NCBI RefSeq assembly: GCF_000275845.1
Contig: NW_006766916.1
Coordinates: 266,605 to 322,253 of the forward strand
DNA: 55,649 bases
Source of the DNA: Dichomitus squalens LYAD-421 SS1
Lineage: Eukaryota > Basidiomycota > Agaricomycetes > Polyporales > Polyporaceae
Reading direction: 5' to 3'
Part shown: in pieces, positions 33,038 through 45,082 of the stretch
Layout of the letters: each line of letters begins with the position of its first letter
Position numbering within the stretch: position 1 is the stretch's first letter
Notes under the pieces: model-generated
What the model saw: only the letters and a program-made list of their open reading frames with translations
Told to the model about the DNA's origin: nothing
Database searches by the model: none
Position numbers and translations under genes: made by a program

Positions 33038-34265
33038 ATGTCTACCATCCCCATGATGTCTCCTGGAGAGCTTGAGTCAGTGCCAATCGTTGTCATCGTG
33101 CCTGCCCTGCAAACCCTGCTTATAGTGATTATCTTCTCATCCTTCCTTGTCCCTACTACAATCGCTCTCTTCGTTTCGTCTACACCTGCACACAGAAGGC
33201 TGCCAACTTTTATTCTGAATCTCTGCGCCATAATCCTTGGTTTGGCTCAGGGAGCTATCTTGAGCTATCTCTCCGTAAGTGAGGCTCAAGTCCTTGCAAT
33301 CGCTCACTAATTCACATACTCCAGATCACCGAGTTGACAAACAAAACGACCAACCAGCGGCTGATCTCCGCGAGTATTGGGCTTTACGTAGTCTTGCCCA
33401 TATGCGTCCAAACTATCCTTCTCTTTCGGATCATTGCCGTATATCCACCGCGATCTCTACCAATAGCAACTTGCATTGGCTTGTACGGACCGGCAATTGC
33501 GATGAAGGCTGCGAGGGTTGCCAATGCTTGCTATTTGATATACTCGACTCAGAGAGGCAAAGAAGGAGTACCCAAAACGGTTGCCAGTCAATCTGCAGCG
33601 ATATGGACCTCCCCGTATGCCAAGTCGGAGTGGTTTCTCCAGCTTGCTGACGACGTGTACGTCTTAGGGCCTCAAATCTCGAAGCGTAGTGGGGCTGACC
33701 CCAAGGACACGTTTTCAGATTCGTGTCGACCCTCTTTCTCATGCGCATACAACAGGGCATCAAATTCTCTGGAAAGCATACTTCTAAAAAACGATATGAC
33801 GGGCACTCAGCGACAGGTTCGCCTCCCGCGTAGCTCACTATATCGAGTCGTTCGCTCACCGAGTAATTTATAGTATCTTATGCGGCACGCCTCCAAACGC
33901 TATTCTGGATTGCACTCTCCAACTTCGTCTTTCCAGTCATCTTTGACATCGCACAATTGGTCATGATTTTGCGAGACTCAAACTACATCGATGGGTCGCG
34001 TGTCGTAAGCGTCAACACATATGTCTCCATTCTGGGAGTGCTTTTCTCGACCATCTGGGCCACGGGATCTCTCCACACGTCCGAGAGCTCAGTCGGACAG
34101 ACAAGCCTTGCGACAAACATCTACTCTACTCGCATGCCTAGCATAGGCCGCGCTCCACTGGTTGCCTCGCGGAATCTTCCCTATGCCATGGCCTCTTCCG
34201 CAACGCTTTCAAGGATGTCCGAGTCGAACACTGTTGAAAAAGGAAGCCATGAAGAGGATGCGTAG
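33038..34265 (+). CDS. Seven-transmembrane protein C (paralogue array)
   Basis: Exons 33038-33274, 33325-33656, 33719-33816 and 33874-34265 (phases 0, 2, 1) encode 352 aa. Same architecture as A, B and D: TM1-2 in exon 1 (QTLLIVIIFSSFLVPTTIAL; RRLPTFILNLCAIILGLAQG), TM3-5 in exons 2-3 (LPICVQTILLFRIIAVYPPR; GPAIAMKAARVANACYLIY; WFLQLADDV then FVSTLFLMRI), TM6-7 in exon 4 (LQTLFWIALSNFVFPVIFDI; VNTYVSILGVLFSTIWATGS). The tail is about 70 residues, Ser/Thr-rich, ending SHEEDA. The third intron uses a GTTCGC donor, weaker than the others, and exon 3 is longer than in its relatives. The gene otherwise looks intact. Base composition is less GC-rich than B or D. Function unknown. Confidence 0.78.
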
Positions 34266-36371
34266 AGGTGAGTGCGTTAAGGCTACCGCGCTCCGTCAAT
34301 ACCCATAGTAACTCATTTTGTTGTCATAGAATGCTCATGTCTCCCGTCTAGTATTCCCGTTGCGAGCCCATAGCAACACTCTGGGACGCTAACCTTGACG
34401 CAGTCACCGAGGAAGTCGCCTCGATCCGACGACTCGTCGTATCTACTGCAGGGACATGAACAGTAGTTAAATTCAATGTAGTGAAGTGCTTTCTTATATT
34501 ATGCTTCTTGCTGCCTGTCGTATTCCACGCTATCTTCAATTGTCACTTATTCATGTAGTAGAATAGAAACTCGTATATGTTCGTATCGGACTCAATGGCT
34601 GTTATCCCAGGCACCGCCATAACCTGAGACACAGAGTTCCTCGGACGGAGCTAGTACAATTCTTCTCTACTGCGGCACTGAGTCTATTGATCCTGCAAAT
34701 GTATACGAGTCCTATTCCCCTGAACCTATCATTCGGATACTCTCGAAATCGGCTGTCCCTTCGAGCAGTAGATCTGACACGGAGTGATGCCCACAGTAAA
34801 GGGGCCAAATTTTGAAAATCAAGGAAGAAAAAGGTCTTTTGAGGGTAGAATATACAATGTTATGAAGACCACTCTGTAGGGGCCGAACTTGTGCCACCAA
34901 CCGTCTTAGGCGCTCTGCGTGTCGCCGCATCCCATGATACTCGAGCAGAGCCGCTACCTGGCGCACACCCTCTTTTGCGAAGCCCGTTATAAAGAAGAGG
35001 GTCCAAAGAACTGGACGATGTTTGTATGCCAGAAGGTCTCGATGGTTCATCGGCTTGAGGCAAACGAATTCTGGCAAACTAGCAGCCGGAAGGTGAGGAT
35101 ATATTAGACAGGAACGCAAATAAGAACAAACCTACTGATCGGGAAATCTAGACGCCCCTGCTTCCCACAGGGTGCGACGACTCTCAATACCAGATCCGAT
35201 GTTCAGACTACCCTGCGCGATAATGCCCACTTTTTATGACTTATGACCACTAGCTTTGCCAATCTGCACTCATTGTTCAAAATTTTTCCCCTTCACTGGC
35301 GCATTCACTCCAAGACGACTCTACCAAAGTCCTGACACGTCAAACCTTTCCGATGAAGAGATGGGGCCTCATGACGAGGAATCAATGACCTTGGCTGGTG
35401 CCAATCTGGACTCATGCACAAGAGTGAGCGCAAATCACTCCCCAGTCTCCCTTGGTTCTCCTGTGTTGCAATCTGGAGCACAAGTACAATCCATCCGTAT
35501 CTACATTTTAGTGATACTTGCTTTTCCCCAACCTACTAGCATTCGAGATGTGAGCTGGATTGCCATGACATCACCGGTTCTGAATGACTCCTCGCCAGTA
35601 CCGGGTGTCGCTCAATATACTACCCCCTCCGACTTGGGTAGCGCAGACACTTGTAGACCCTCGCGGTCAGCACGTAGGCCAATCAAGAACGAGTGTCCTA
35701 TGTTGGCGCTCCGAAATCTCCTGCACATCGTCACCTACAGGGCACAAGCATTGAACTGCCATCTCGTCCAGGGACTCCTCGTCGGGGTAGCTGCTCTGCG
35801 TTTCGGATAGAGTTCATCATGATTTTCATCGCAGGAAGCTGCGATTGACAGAATGTATCGCCGATAGCGGCATGGAGACGAAGAACCGCCCTCTTAGAAG
35901 AAGACCGTCCTCTGGTAGACATGTTGACTGCACCGCCTAATCTCTCCCACATGCGCTAACCATTGGCTAGAAGTGCATAATCACCGATGCCAGCTCAGAT
36001 CCTGGTGGTTGTCTAGGCGCAAATCGATGACGAATATCCTCCCCGACGTTGCGCCTCGCGGTGCGAGACCACCCCCGACTGGTCACATCGGGATACCATG
36101 ATCCTCCCCCCGCCCTGTCTTGCGCCCCGTGCGCCCTTCCCTCGAGGCGTGCAGTGCGTCGCTAGGATATAGCGCTCGGATCCGATGCGGCGTGTAGATG
36201 CGAGTACAGAAGGTGCCTTGTCAGCTAGTAGGCAAGGACGCTCTGGCAGGTTCACAGAATTGCGTTGATTCCTGACATTGCTATACGCGCGCGGTATGTC
36301 CTCTACCGTCGGCATATATTGTGTGCGCGAGCTCATGCCGTCTTCGCAACAACAGCCCCTGGCGTCGAGTT
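34266..36371. other. Intergenic between 7-TM proteins C and D
   Basis: 2.1 kb without a supported gene. A plus-strand frame at 35256-35810 (184 codons) contains a CxxC (ICTHCS) and Ser/Pro-rich sequence but no domain, intron logic or upstream signal that I can defend. It is listed as low-confidence only here. Confidence 0.4.
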
Positions 36372-37617
36372 ATGTCCTCCGCCTCCGCCCCTGCAGCTGT
36401 GTTCACCCCGCCACCTCCTGGCCTGAACTACACCGCGGCCCTGGATCCTTCGATCAAGTTCCTACTCATCGGGACTGCCTGTTCCGCCACGCTCATTCCT
36501 ATCGCGGTCATGCTCTTCTTCTTTTCGACTCCTTCTGGCCGACGACAGCCGGTGTTTATCCTTAACGTATTCATCATCGCGTTGGGGCTCGCCGAAGGAG
36601 GGGTCAATATCTATAACCAGGTATGTCATACCGTGCCAACTCAATCCTTGGAGTACTGTTACGATCATGACGTAGACGAGATCCATGCTCGCGCTACCGG
36701 TCTCGGTGGAACTGTCGATCGCCTTCGCGTGCTCCTCGATCCTCGTTCCCGCACTCGCAGACACTGTGTTGTTATTGCGAGTATTCACAGTATACCGCCC
36801 AAGCCAGATGACGACCAAGTGCATAGCCGCGATATATGGGCCGATCTCGATGGTCAAGATCGCGCGCATGGTTGTCGAGATTGTCTTCGTCGTCCGGTGG
36901 AGCCGAGCTATCGCAGGTGGCGCTGTTGGTAGCAATATCCTTATAGTCGGCCAGATAGCCTGGCGCACACCATACGTTAAAGCTGCGTGGGTTCTGCAGC
37001 TAGCGGATTCTAGGTAGGCCCTGCAAGGGCTGCTCTGGCGTTGCATTCAACTGACAGAGGTATTCCAGTTTCGCCTCCGCCATATTCCTCTTCCGTTTAA
37101 GGAAGGGGAGACTACGTACCAACCGTATCCACGTTCCAGGTGCCGATAATGACACCAACATATCAGGGACAACGCAAAGTCTGTCACGTTCATGCACCTG
37201 CACCGTACACTGCTCACCAGGCGTATATCAGATACGTACTACGACCGTCTTCGGACGCTGTTCTGGATCTCCGCGTCCAACTTCGTGTTCCCCGTCGTTC
37301 TCGACCTCACGCTGCTCGTCCTGGCCTTCAGTGAGGACAACTTCCTGACCGGCACTTATGTCCTCATGGTCTCCAACTACGTAGACATCATCGGCGTGCT
37401 GCTCGCGACGATATGGTCGACAAGCACCAAGTACGCCCAGCCCCTCATGCCCGGGGGCGAGGTCAGCGAGTTCCGCACCACGCGTTCACTCAGCCCCCCA
37501 CGGTTCGCCGTCTCGGTCACCACGGTCGAAGAGCGACTGGATAGCCCTAGCAGCCAGGACATCCCGATGACGGTCTTCAAGCCGGCGGGCACCTCGGGCG
37601 CGCATACCCAGGCCTAG
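36372..37617 (+). CDS. Seven-transmembrane protein D (paralogue array)
   Basis: Exons 36372-36620, 36676-37013, 37069-37139 and 37232-37617 (phases 0, 2, 1) encode 347 aa. A Pro/Ala-rich extracellular-type N-terminus (VFTPPPPGLNYTAAL) carries an N-glycosylation sequon (NYT). Then TM1 KFLLIGTACSATLIPIAVML, the family loop GRRQPVFILN, TM3 with CSSILVPALADTVLLLRVFT and VYRPSQ, TM4 SMVKIARMVVEIVFVV, TM5 FASAIFLFRLRKG, TM6 RTLFWISASNFVFPVVLDLT and TM7 VSNYVDIIGVLLATIWSTST. The tail is about 70 residues, Ser/Thr/Pro-rich, ending THTQA or similar. The exon-4 acceptor that keeps frame is TATATCAG at 37231; the stronger-looking CACCAG just upstream would shift the frame. Function unknown. Confidence 0.82.
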
Positions 37618-37782
37618 GACGATCCGCTCCACACTCATTATGACATCCCGCGCGAGCGCGAGCATGTCTTCGCATACCTATCTCCGCACACGTGTCTTTG
37701 CGCATTCGACCCAGCTATCCCGCTGTCCCACTCCTTCTGCTGCATGGCTATCTCCACCGTCTCTTGCATCACATCGCATATA

Positions 37783-37831
37783 TACTCATACTCATACTCA
37801 TACTCATACTCATACTCATACTCATACTCAT
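37783..37831. repeat. Hexanucleotide microsatellite (TACTCA)n
   Basis: About eight uninterrupted copies of TACTCA in the 3' flank of 7-TM D. It is expected to be length-polymorphic. Confidence 0.97.
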
Positions 37832-38455
37832 CTCCGTCATTCTCTTTCCGCATTCCCCGCCATTGGTTGGCTCTGGTACCTCACTACAGTGTAGCATAGT
37901 TTTCTCCGTCCACATTTACCGACGCAACATCTTGTTTTAGTGTAACACCCAGAATAAGTACAAGTCTTCGCCTCAACGCCGTCTTCGACGGCTCTTGGCC
38001 ACCCCGATTGCGCCATGTGCACATCCGAGCGGGTCAGCTCGCAGTTGATCCAACCTGGGGAGCCGACCACGGAACCGCTCCTTTACACGCAGGATAGTCG
38101 TGCGTGGTCTGCATGTGGAACTTATCCTGCCAGCTACAGCACGAGGGTTCCACGATGCATCGCGGCGAGTCACCGCCCTACCCGATCCAGTGCTGCGGCG
38201 GCCTCAGAACCATGCTCAAGCTTCGAGGGGTATTGAATAGCCCAAAATCCAATGCAGCGCAGAAAGGGATAAGCGGTTCCACCACAATGCGGCCGAAACG
38301 CTAATGTCAAGCACCGACCGAACCTTCCCTTCACTGGGTGCGCCGAGAAGGGGGCTATCGGACGGCACAAAGGGGCTAGGGAGCACTTCACCGTGAGGGC
38401 GGCACATACGTGCATTCCTGAGGTCGAGAGGCAGCAACATACGGTGTCCTAGCAA

Positions 38456-39283
38456 TTGACCATTGCACATTCTACCCGGGGGACTCAGGACGAGGTGACA
38501 CCCTCTGGCGCAGAGGCAGGCTGTGCCTTGCTTCGAACGCCCCTCTCGCTCCGCCAGGATGCAGTGGCTGCACACGGCGGAGTCGAGCTGCATTCCCAGA
38601 GCCCTACAATCGGAACTACAGACACACGCCGCCAGTCGGCAGACAGCGAGGAATCCGGTGAGGCTGGGAACGATCAGACACATTCAGAGGCATGCCGTAT
38701 ACGTAATGCGACGCTCATGCCGTGCCAGGGAGATCAGCATCTGCCAACAGCTGAGCATGTGTATACGTACTGTTCGCCCTCGCGATGGGCGGGGGGTAAG
38801 GGCAATCCAGCCACCAACCGCAACCATTGCGAGGTATCCTCGTTGCGAGATGGCGCAGTGCTCCAAAGGGAGGCGGCCTCGTACTCGATCCATGCTGGAC
38901 ACTCGTGCTGGGATCTTCAAGAAGGGAACGCCATACCGCACTTCTCCCACGTCAGAGCACCTCCTTCGAATTCCGTTGCGGTGGCAGTTACGTGGAGGGA
39001 AGCCGAAGCACGGAGACGTAAGATGAAGGGAGACGAGAGATGGAAGACGTTCGTCGGCAAGCAGACACGCCTCCGACGCGCCGCTAACCTTGGAGTTCGA
39101 GGCGAAATATCGTACGACACCGGACACCGACATTTGCAACTTCCACGTCACGCCGCACAGGAGATAGAAGAGCAACAGAGGTACCATATCGGATGGAGAT
39201 GGATGGACAGAACATTACAAAGATGGACGCAAGGGCTGGTGGGCTTCCAGCAGGATATCGCATTGCACGTAACTACGCCCTGA
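38456..39283 (+). CDS. Hypothetical 275-codon open frame (doubtful)
   Basis: The longest intron-free frame in this interval: MTIAHSTRGTQDEVTPSGAE and onward. It is polar, with many Arg/His/Gln/Cys residues, no hydrophobic core pattern, no repeats and no domain that I recognise. Residues about 190-215 (EAEARRRKMKGDERWKTFVG) form a charged helix. Its minus strand is also open over 500 bp (38684-39187), which suggests local absence of stops rather than coding selection. Reported because of its length. Confidence 0.2.
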   Translation: MTIAHSTRGTQDEVTPSGAEAGCALLRTPLSLRQDAVAAHGGVELHSQSPTIGTTDTRRQSADSEESGEAGNDQTHSEACRIRNATLMPCQGDQHLPTAEHVYTYCSPSRWAGGKGNPATNRNHCEVSSLRDGAVLQREAASYSIHAGHSCWDLQEGNAIPHFSHVRAPPSNSVAVAVTWREAEARRRKMKGDERWKTFVGKQTRLRRAANLGVRGEISYDTGHRHLQLPRHAAQEIEEQQRYHIGWRWMDRTLQRWTQGLVGFQQDIALHVTTP

Positions 39284-39777
39284 GCTCGTCTGATCCTTCG
39301 CTGTGATATGTAGCCTTGCGCACGCCTTCTGGGCGGTCGATTGAAGAGAGGAGGTAAGACGCATGCTATGTATGCACATGGACGGCGGATGGAAAGAAGT
39401 GCAATTGTACAGCCCTTGGGAAAGGAGATGTCGCCGTCGGAGTTCCGAAGAAGTCAGGCCAGTGCGGGCGCTAGAGAGTTGGTTCAGTTCGGTACGCCAG
39501 CTCGGGGAAGCTCACTTCTGATTTCCCAGAAAAATGTCAAAATGCGAATATCACAAATTACATACACCAGGCGGGCAGGAGATATACTACGTGACAGTCC
39601 AACAATCACAGGATCATGAGAGGCCTGCGGTCATAACAGCGGCAAGACAAAAAAGACATGCTAAAGACGGGCCGAAAGCACAAAACAGAGGCGACGTGGC
39701 AGACATTTGAGGCATTAGAGATCGTGTACAGTCCCCTTGAAGGTCCAAGTCCAGGCCCAGCAGTAGAGCAAGAAAGA

Positions 39778-42509
39778 TCACAGCCGCGAGGCCGCGGACG
39801 CCTTGATGAGGTCCGCCGCACGCTCCGCCACGGCGACGACGACCGCGCACGGATGGCCAGAAACCTGAGTCGGGAAGACGGACGCGTCCACGCAGCGCAG
39901 GCCGACGATGCCGTGCACGCGCAGGGACGGATCCACCACGCTGTCTTGCGGCGACTGGCCCATCCGCGCCGAGGACACCTGTTATGCGCGTCGTGTACGT
40001 CATATCATGTGCCGGCGTCGACAGTGTCAGCCGAGGATGGAAGAAAATCATGAAAAGTTCGTCACGTCCATGAGGGACATATAGGAGCAGAAGAGAGGCG
40101 AAGATAGGACGTACCGGGTGCCAGGCCGGGAGGGCCGTACGGCGCAGCATCTCCTTGATCTCGCGGTCAGTGATCTGTGCAGTGCAGCAGCAACGTTCAG
40201 CACATCGTTCTAGGTTATACGGCATGCTAGCATGTGAAACAATACTCGCCAGATTCGGGTCTGCTACGCCTGGCCACCAAGGGCTCGACGGGTTGATGGA
40301 GTTCCCCTTGAGGTGCAGCTTCGACGCTACTGGGTCTGTATGGGCAAGTCGGAGGAGCAGGCGGATGCCGCGAACGAGCACGTTCATATCGCTCTCCGTG
40401 GACAGGTAGCTGCGGTAATTGTACTACGTCAGCGTAGATCAATCACGGAGCGGCGTTGGAGTTTAGGCGCACTTGGGGTCGATGATCGGTGCATCCCAGA
40501 CGCTATTGGACTTGATCATGATCCGGCCTCTGCTCTCTGGCTTCAGTGCTACGGCTGCGAACGTCACACCTTCCGTTCCTGTTGTCGGCTTTGGGAAGCC
40601 ATCTCCAAAGACCGCCTGGGGAACCCAGCGTATCTCTAAATCAGGAGCCCCTGGTCCAGAAGAGTGGTCGTTCACTGGGGCCCCTGCATTGCCGTTCGGG
40701 TAGTAGGGAAGGCTACGGGTGTGATAGCGTGAAACACTGCACGAGAGGAAGACGGGAATGAATGGACCCACGCGTTGTCTGTAGAACGAACGAACGCCGT
40801 CGACGAGTAATCCAGAGACGCGTATGGGCCCGTCCCAAAGAAGCGCCATTTGAGCATCTCGAACGTACTAGAGAGCGTGCCCCTGAGGAAGTCGTATGTG
40901 AGACTTCCCGACTTGACCCGGAAGGGTATTGGTCCAGACGAAACGTGCTGCGATGCACATGGCAGATCTCAGACGCCGCTGAAAAATTGCATGACAAGAT
41001 GAAGCACACGTACGTCAATCACGTTCCGTCCTACCGTAGGCAGGTCCTTGACGACCGGGATACTGAGCCTCTGGAGATCCTGTGCAGGGCCGACGCCGGA
41101 GACCATGAGGAGCTGGGGCGTGGCAACAGCTCCAGCGCAAAGGATGACTTCGCGATTGACCCCAGTGCAGTATAGCTGGGCGTTGCGGCTTGTCCTCATC
41201 TCCACGCCAATCACCTTAGGTGGTTGGCCTGGAGGAGTCACGTCGGAGAACACGAGCCGCTCGATCATGATTTCAGTAGAGACAGTCAGATTCGGCCTAT
41301 TGAGGACTTTGTCGCTGAGATAGACTGTCGCAGTGGAGCTTTCTACAACCGAGTCAGAAACTCGAGCAATTGAACCAGAGAATGAGGATTGAGCTCACTT
41401 CGCCCATTAGAGTCAATAGTCCCCAGAAGTTGCGTGACGCCGAGATGACCTCGACCGGCGTTGATGTCCCTGCATGATGATTGATGAGACACCAAAGGAG
41501 CAGCAAGAGCGGACCTACTCGATGCTCCTCATGCCGAGCTCCCTGCATGCTTCGGCGACGTAGTCATTGATAGGCTAAACCGATATCACAAGGACGAACA
41601 CAATGACAGGTGCATGTTTTACTTACTGCCGTCTCCGATGGATAGCTTGTCTGCCAGGGTCCGTACGCTCCATGGTTAGCGGGATTGACTCCGGGATGCT
41701 TAGAGCTTTGATGGAAATGCTCCGCTTTCAAGAAGTACCTGTAGTCATTGAGCCACATTCCAGCCAACACAGGGGCCCATAGCGTACGTACGGGTTCAAA
41801 TCCGCATACGACCATCCTTCGGCTCCGAGAGAGACCCACTCGTTGAAGTCTTGACCATAGTGTCACAACATGCGCGACTACAAAAATCATCTACTCACCT
41901 TCGGGACAGCACCGATGGTATATCGAAGCATTCGTCGCGCTATGTAATCCACGCCAACTGAGACGAGAATGGGAAGCCAGCAAAGACGACTATACCTTGT
42001 TCCCCCCAATATTTTCCCTCTCGGCCAGTACGTCTCACGATTATCCAGATATCTCTGCGGGCTGTTTTGCGGAAATGAGAGGAGCACAATGCAACGTACT
42101 CAGCAGCGTACACGGTGTATGAGTCCCAGTCACGCTCAGTCCGGAACAGGTTGGCAAACATGAAGGGGATCTTGGTGGGCACGTCTCCCTGGAAGCTTGT
42201 AGAGTGTCATGAATAGCAGGAACAAGTCAACCACGCTGTACGTACTCCTTGCCGGCTTCAATGAGCAAAACCGTTGTGTTGGGATCCTCCGACAGTCTAG
42301 AGGCTAGTATGCACCCAGCCGTACCTGTGCATAGTCTGCTTAGCCCTTTGGCCGCATAAGGGATAAGGCGGCTGCAGAAAAGATGGACCTCCTCCGACGA
42401 TGATGTAGTCGTGTCTAGGCCATGGTTTGGGTTCTCCTGGTGGTAGTGGTCCTGGTACCGCTATAAAACGTGTATCACCTCCTGGGGCGCGTGACGAAGC
42501 CTGACCCAT
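39778..42509 (-). CDS. GMC oxidoreductase 1 (aryl-alcohol oxidase-like, AA3 family)
   Basis: About 15 exons, traced by eye with consistent phases, give about 617 aa, the usual length for fungal aryl-alcohol oxidase-type flavoenzymes that oxidise alcohols and pass electrons to O2 or quinones. Landmarks in order: FAD Rossmann motif DYIIVGGGTAGC (split by intron 1), ADP-binding LIEAG, GMC signature 1 in YWPRGKILGGTSATNASIYH, the HPGVNPANHGAYGPWQT loop, DINAGRGHLGVTQLLGTIDS, GMC signature 2 GAVATPQLLMVSGVGP, GPYASLDYSSTAFVRS, LKPESRGRI, IDPNYLS, then both active-site histidines in PAWHPVSSARMG and SGHPCAVVV. There is no signal peptide. The protein begins MGQASSRA, matching the MGxxxS N-myristoylation pattern, and the FAD motif starts near residue 36. 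The intron after VADPNL has a GC donor (40249-40248). Substrate cannot be told from sequence. Confidence 0.9.
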
Positions 42510-43468
42510 GGTGTGAAAGCAGCTGTAAGGATTGCACTAGGCTTGTACAGATGGTACTGGTAGCGTCATGAAGGGGACTCACGCCAACTACGGGCACTCT
42601 CCCTGCTTGTTGATATGGAGTCCGAAGCACGGCCGCGAAACTCACCGGGAAGCCGCCGAAACTTTATGGGGGCAAGCGCCGTGGTACAGATAATATAAGT
42701 AATACGGAGGCTAGCATGCATGTGTCCTCAATACCCCCGAAGGAGCACGCAGGGAAGTTCAGGGGATAGGGCAGTGGCTGTCGCCGAGGTGATGATTGGG
42801 TGCGTAAAGCAAGCGCAAGTCATTACTGGGCTTCCACAGAGCGAACCAGATCGATTCTGTGTGCATACCGGCGCTGAAGTTTATGTAATTCATATCGATA
42901 TCGCAAAGCTGTGAAAGACGAGCCACAGGGCACGGCGGGCGAACGCGCGCAGATGCGTGCGACGAGCAGTGCTGCTACCCTTGATGGGCCTATGTTTGTG
43001 TTCCTGCCATGGCCAGGAGCTTTCTCCCCCATTGCTTGCTTCATATGAGCTCAATAGTAAACCTGAAGTCTGCCGCGATATCACGAAGGTGCGAATGACG
43101 CACTTCGCAATCACGATCACCCGCCGGATGGTTCCAGGCAAGATGACAGATATGATACACTGCCGTGCGTGCGGTGATGATCGTCAAGCTTTGGCGCACT
43201 CACTGTATGATGTCGCGAGCAGTGTTCATCAAAAGAGCTGGTACTGTGACACGCGACGGAGCGCTTCTGATCACGGACGCTGCCGTCAATACCGTCCGAG
43301 TGTGGGACGACCGTTCTCAGGCTATTCTTTCGCCATATGAATCAGAATTCGTTCCCTGGCAGTGCACTCGCTGGATCCTCTCAAATACATCGTGGTGTAG
43401 CGAGACAGCCTCAGGCAGCGCCTTTCCGGTCCACCAAGCGAGGTCTGGTACTTCCTTCTGTTATTTCT
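42510..43468. other. Divergent 5' region of GMC 1 and the DUF6533-type gene
   Basis: 959 bp between two divergent starts, so it should hold both promoters. No coding frame or strong regulatory motif was recognised. Confidence 0.45.
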
Positions 43469-45082
43469 ATGTCTTCAGTATCGGATGCGGAATACGCGTA
43501 AGTGAGATTCTCAGTTGAATCCCATTCACGTTGACAAGTTCCACAGTTTCGTTTTGCAGGTCTACACGTATTCTGGCTTAGGTACGTCGTCGAAACGCTC
43601 GGTGATGTCGGTGTAGTAAAGCCTTTATAGCGCTGCTTCTGTACGATACACTGCTCACTTTTGATCGTGAGATGCGCTTCATATGGGTTCGCGGGCGAGC
43701 CCTTATGACTGTGCTACTTGTGGCTATCCGATATGGTCAGGTCGCCAGTCTTATTCTGAATCTATTAGCGTTCGATTTCGGCCCGTCATCCGCTCAGGTG
43801 AGCCTACACCCTACAATGTCTCCCGAGATCTTACAAGAGAGTACCACAGATGTGGGTGAAAATGCAGGCGCACTCTGATGATCTATCGAGCCTTACATGT
43901 TTATAGGTGTACAACGCTCAGCGTGATATCCACGATCACTTTAGTGATCCCTTACTTGGGCTGGTCAGGTACCTCTCTGTTCATCTTATCGGCTTTGACC
44001 GCCTCTCCAACATGGTACTTTAGTTTTCCTGGGATGGAGAGCATACGCACTGTCCGCTCGCAATAGTCTCGTTGCCTTGTTTGCTTTCCTATGCAGTGTC
44101 TCATTTGCAGTTCCATCTCTGGTCAGTCCGTTCGCACATATCGATCAACCTGTTAATTTTTTGAAAAAATTCACAGGTCCCGCTGTTTGGAGCTCCAGCA
44201 AAATATGTCATTGGGGATATACCCGGTTGTTTCTCCGATTTGACTACGATTCGCCCTTTGCTGACACTACGGTAAGTCTGCTTTGATACTGTTCCTCGAC
44301 TGGTTCCTCGCTCAAATGCTTCCCAGTAATGCTACTCTCTATCTCACCCCTACTTGCAAGGTCATCTAACCCTCTATATTTCAGTGTTGGGTGTATCACG
44401 ACCTCTGGCTTTGGTGGCCGATTTGGTCGTTCTGGTTTTGACTTGCCTCAAGACACGTAGGGAATGGCTCTCGTCGAAGACCGTCAATCCTAGAGCTTCT
44501 CTTGCTAACGCTTTGTTTGTGAATGGTGCGAATAATATCATCGTTCAATGTCTGATTACACATTAAACACCGATGTAGGGGTCATTTTTGTCTCGTCAGC
44601 TCACGTCCTCTCTTTCTGTGTGGTATTCCCTCACTGAGTTAAGTTCAGCTTGACAACATGCATGCATGTCATCGCTATGATAGCGGCATTGGTAAGTAGG
44701 TACCTTCCCCCAGATCTCTGCCCCGATATAACTGTTGATTGACCTAGGACGAGGCGCTGAGCACTAGCAAATTTGGGCAGTTCAGCCTCCTCAGAGATGT
44801 GTTCGTGGCACCCACCGCGATCATGTCCTGCTGTTTCCTAACATGGCCGCTCGCAGCTTCGTGTCCATCGTTCTCTCACGGTTCATTCTGGATCTTGCTG
44901 CTGTCGGGCCAGAAAAGGAAGGGGCGACCCCTGCACCTCAAGATGTCCTCACAACGCATTGGACGCACGACGGGTCTGACGTTCTCTCTTTATATTCTCT
45001 TGAAGAGGATTACAACGGGAGAGGATTCGACAAGGATTTTGAAGACAGCGACTTTGAGGCCTCCCATGTAGCAGGAGTATGA
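43469..45082 (+). CDS. DUF6533-type seven-TM membrane protein
   Basis: The first exons are clear: 43469-43497, 43547-43581 and 43631-43797 give MSSVSDAEYAFVLQVYTYSG, then LLLYDTLLTFDREMRFIWVR and IRYGQVASLILNLLAF. This is the N-terminal DUF6533 domain found in large numbers in Agaricomycetes. Later exons keep family order: CTTLSVISTITLVIPYLGWS (TM), VFLGWRAYALSARNSLVALF, PLFGAPAKYVIGDIPG, VSRPLALVADLVVLVLTCLK, RASLANALFVNG, DEALSTSKFGQFSLLRDV joined by a GTTCGT-donor intron to FVSIVLSRFILDL, and an acidic tail ending at 45082. The exon after 43797 does not join in phase with the best donor (CAG|GTGAGC). Either a different donor about 24 bp downstream is used or there is a one-base problem. 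Function of the family is unknown. It is unrelated in sequence to 7-TM proteins A-D. Confidence 0.72.

Larger units (their letters stand above)
37618..39777. other. Convergent region between 7-TM D and GMC oxidoreductase 1
   Basis: Holds the hexanucleotide microsatellite (37783-37831) and an isolated 275-codon plus-strand frame (38456-39283, listed separately). Nothing else was recognised. Confidence 0.45.

Noticed and set aside
35256..35810. 184-codon plus-strand frame with a CxxC near its start
   Set aside because: Not long or conserved enough and shows no family features; kept only as a note in the intergenic entry.
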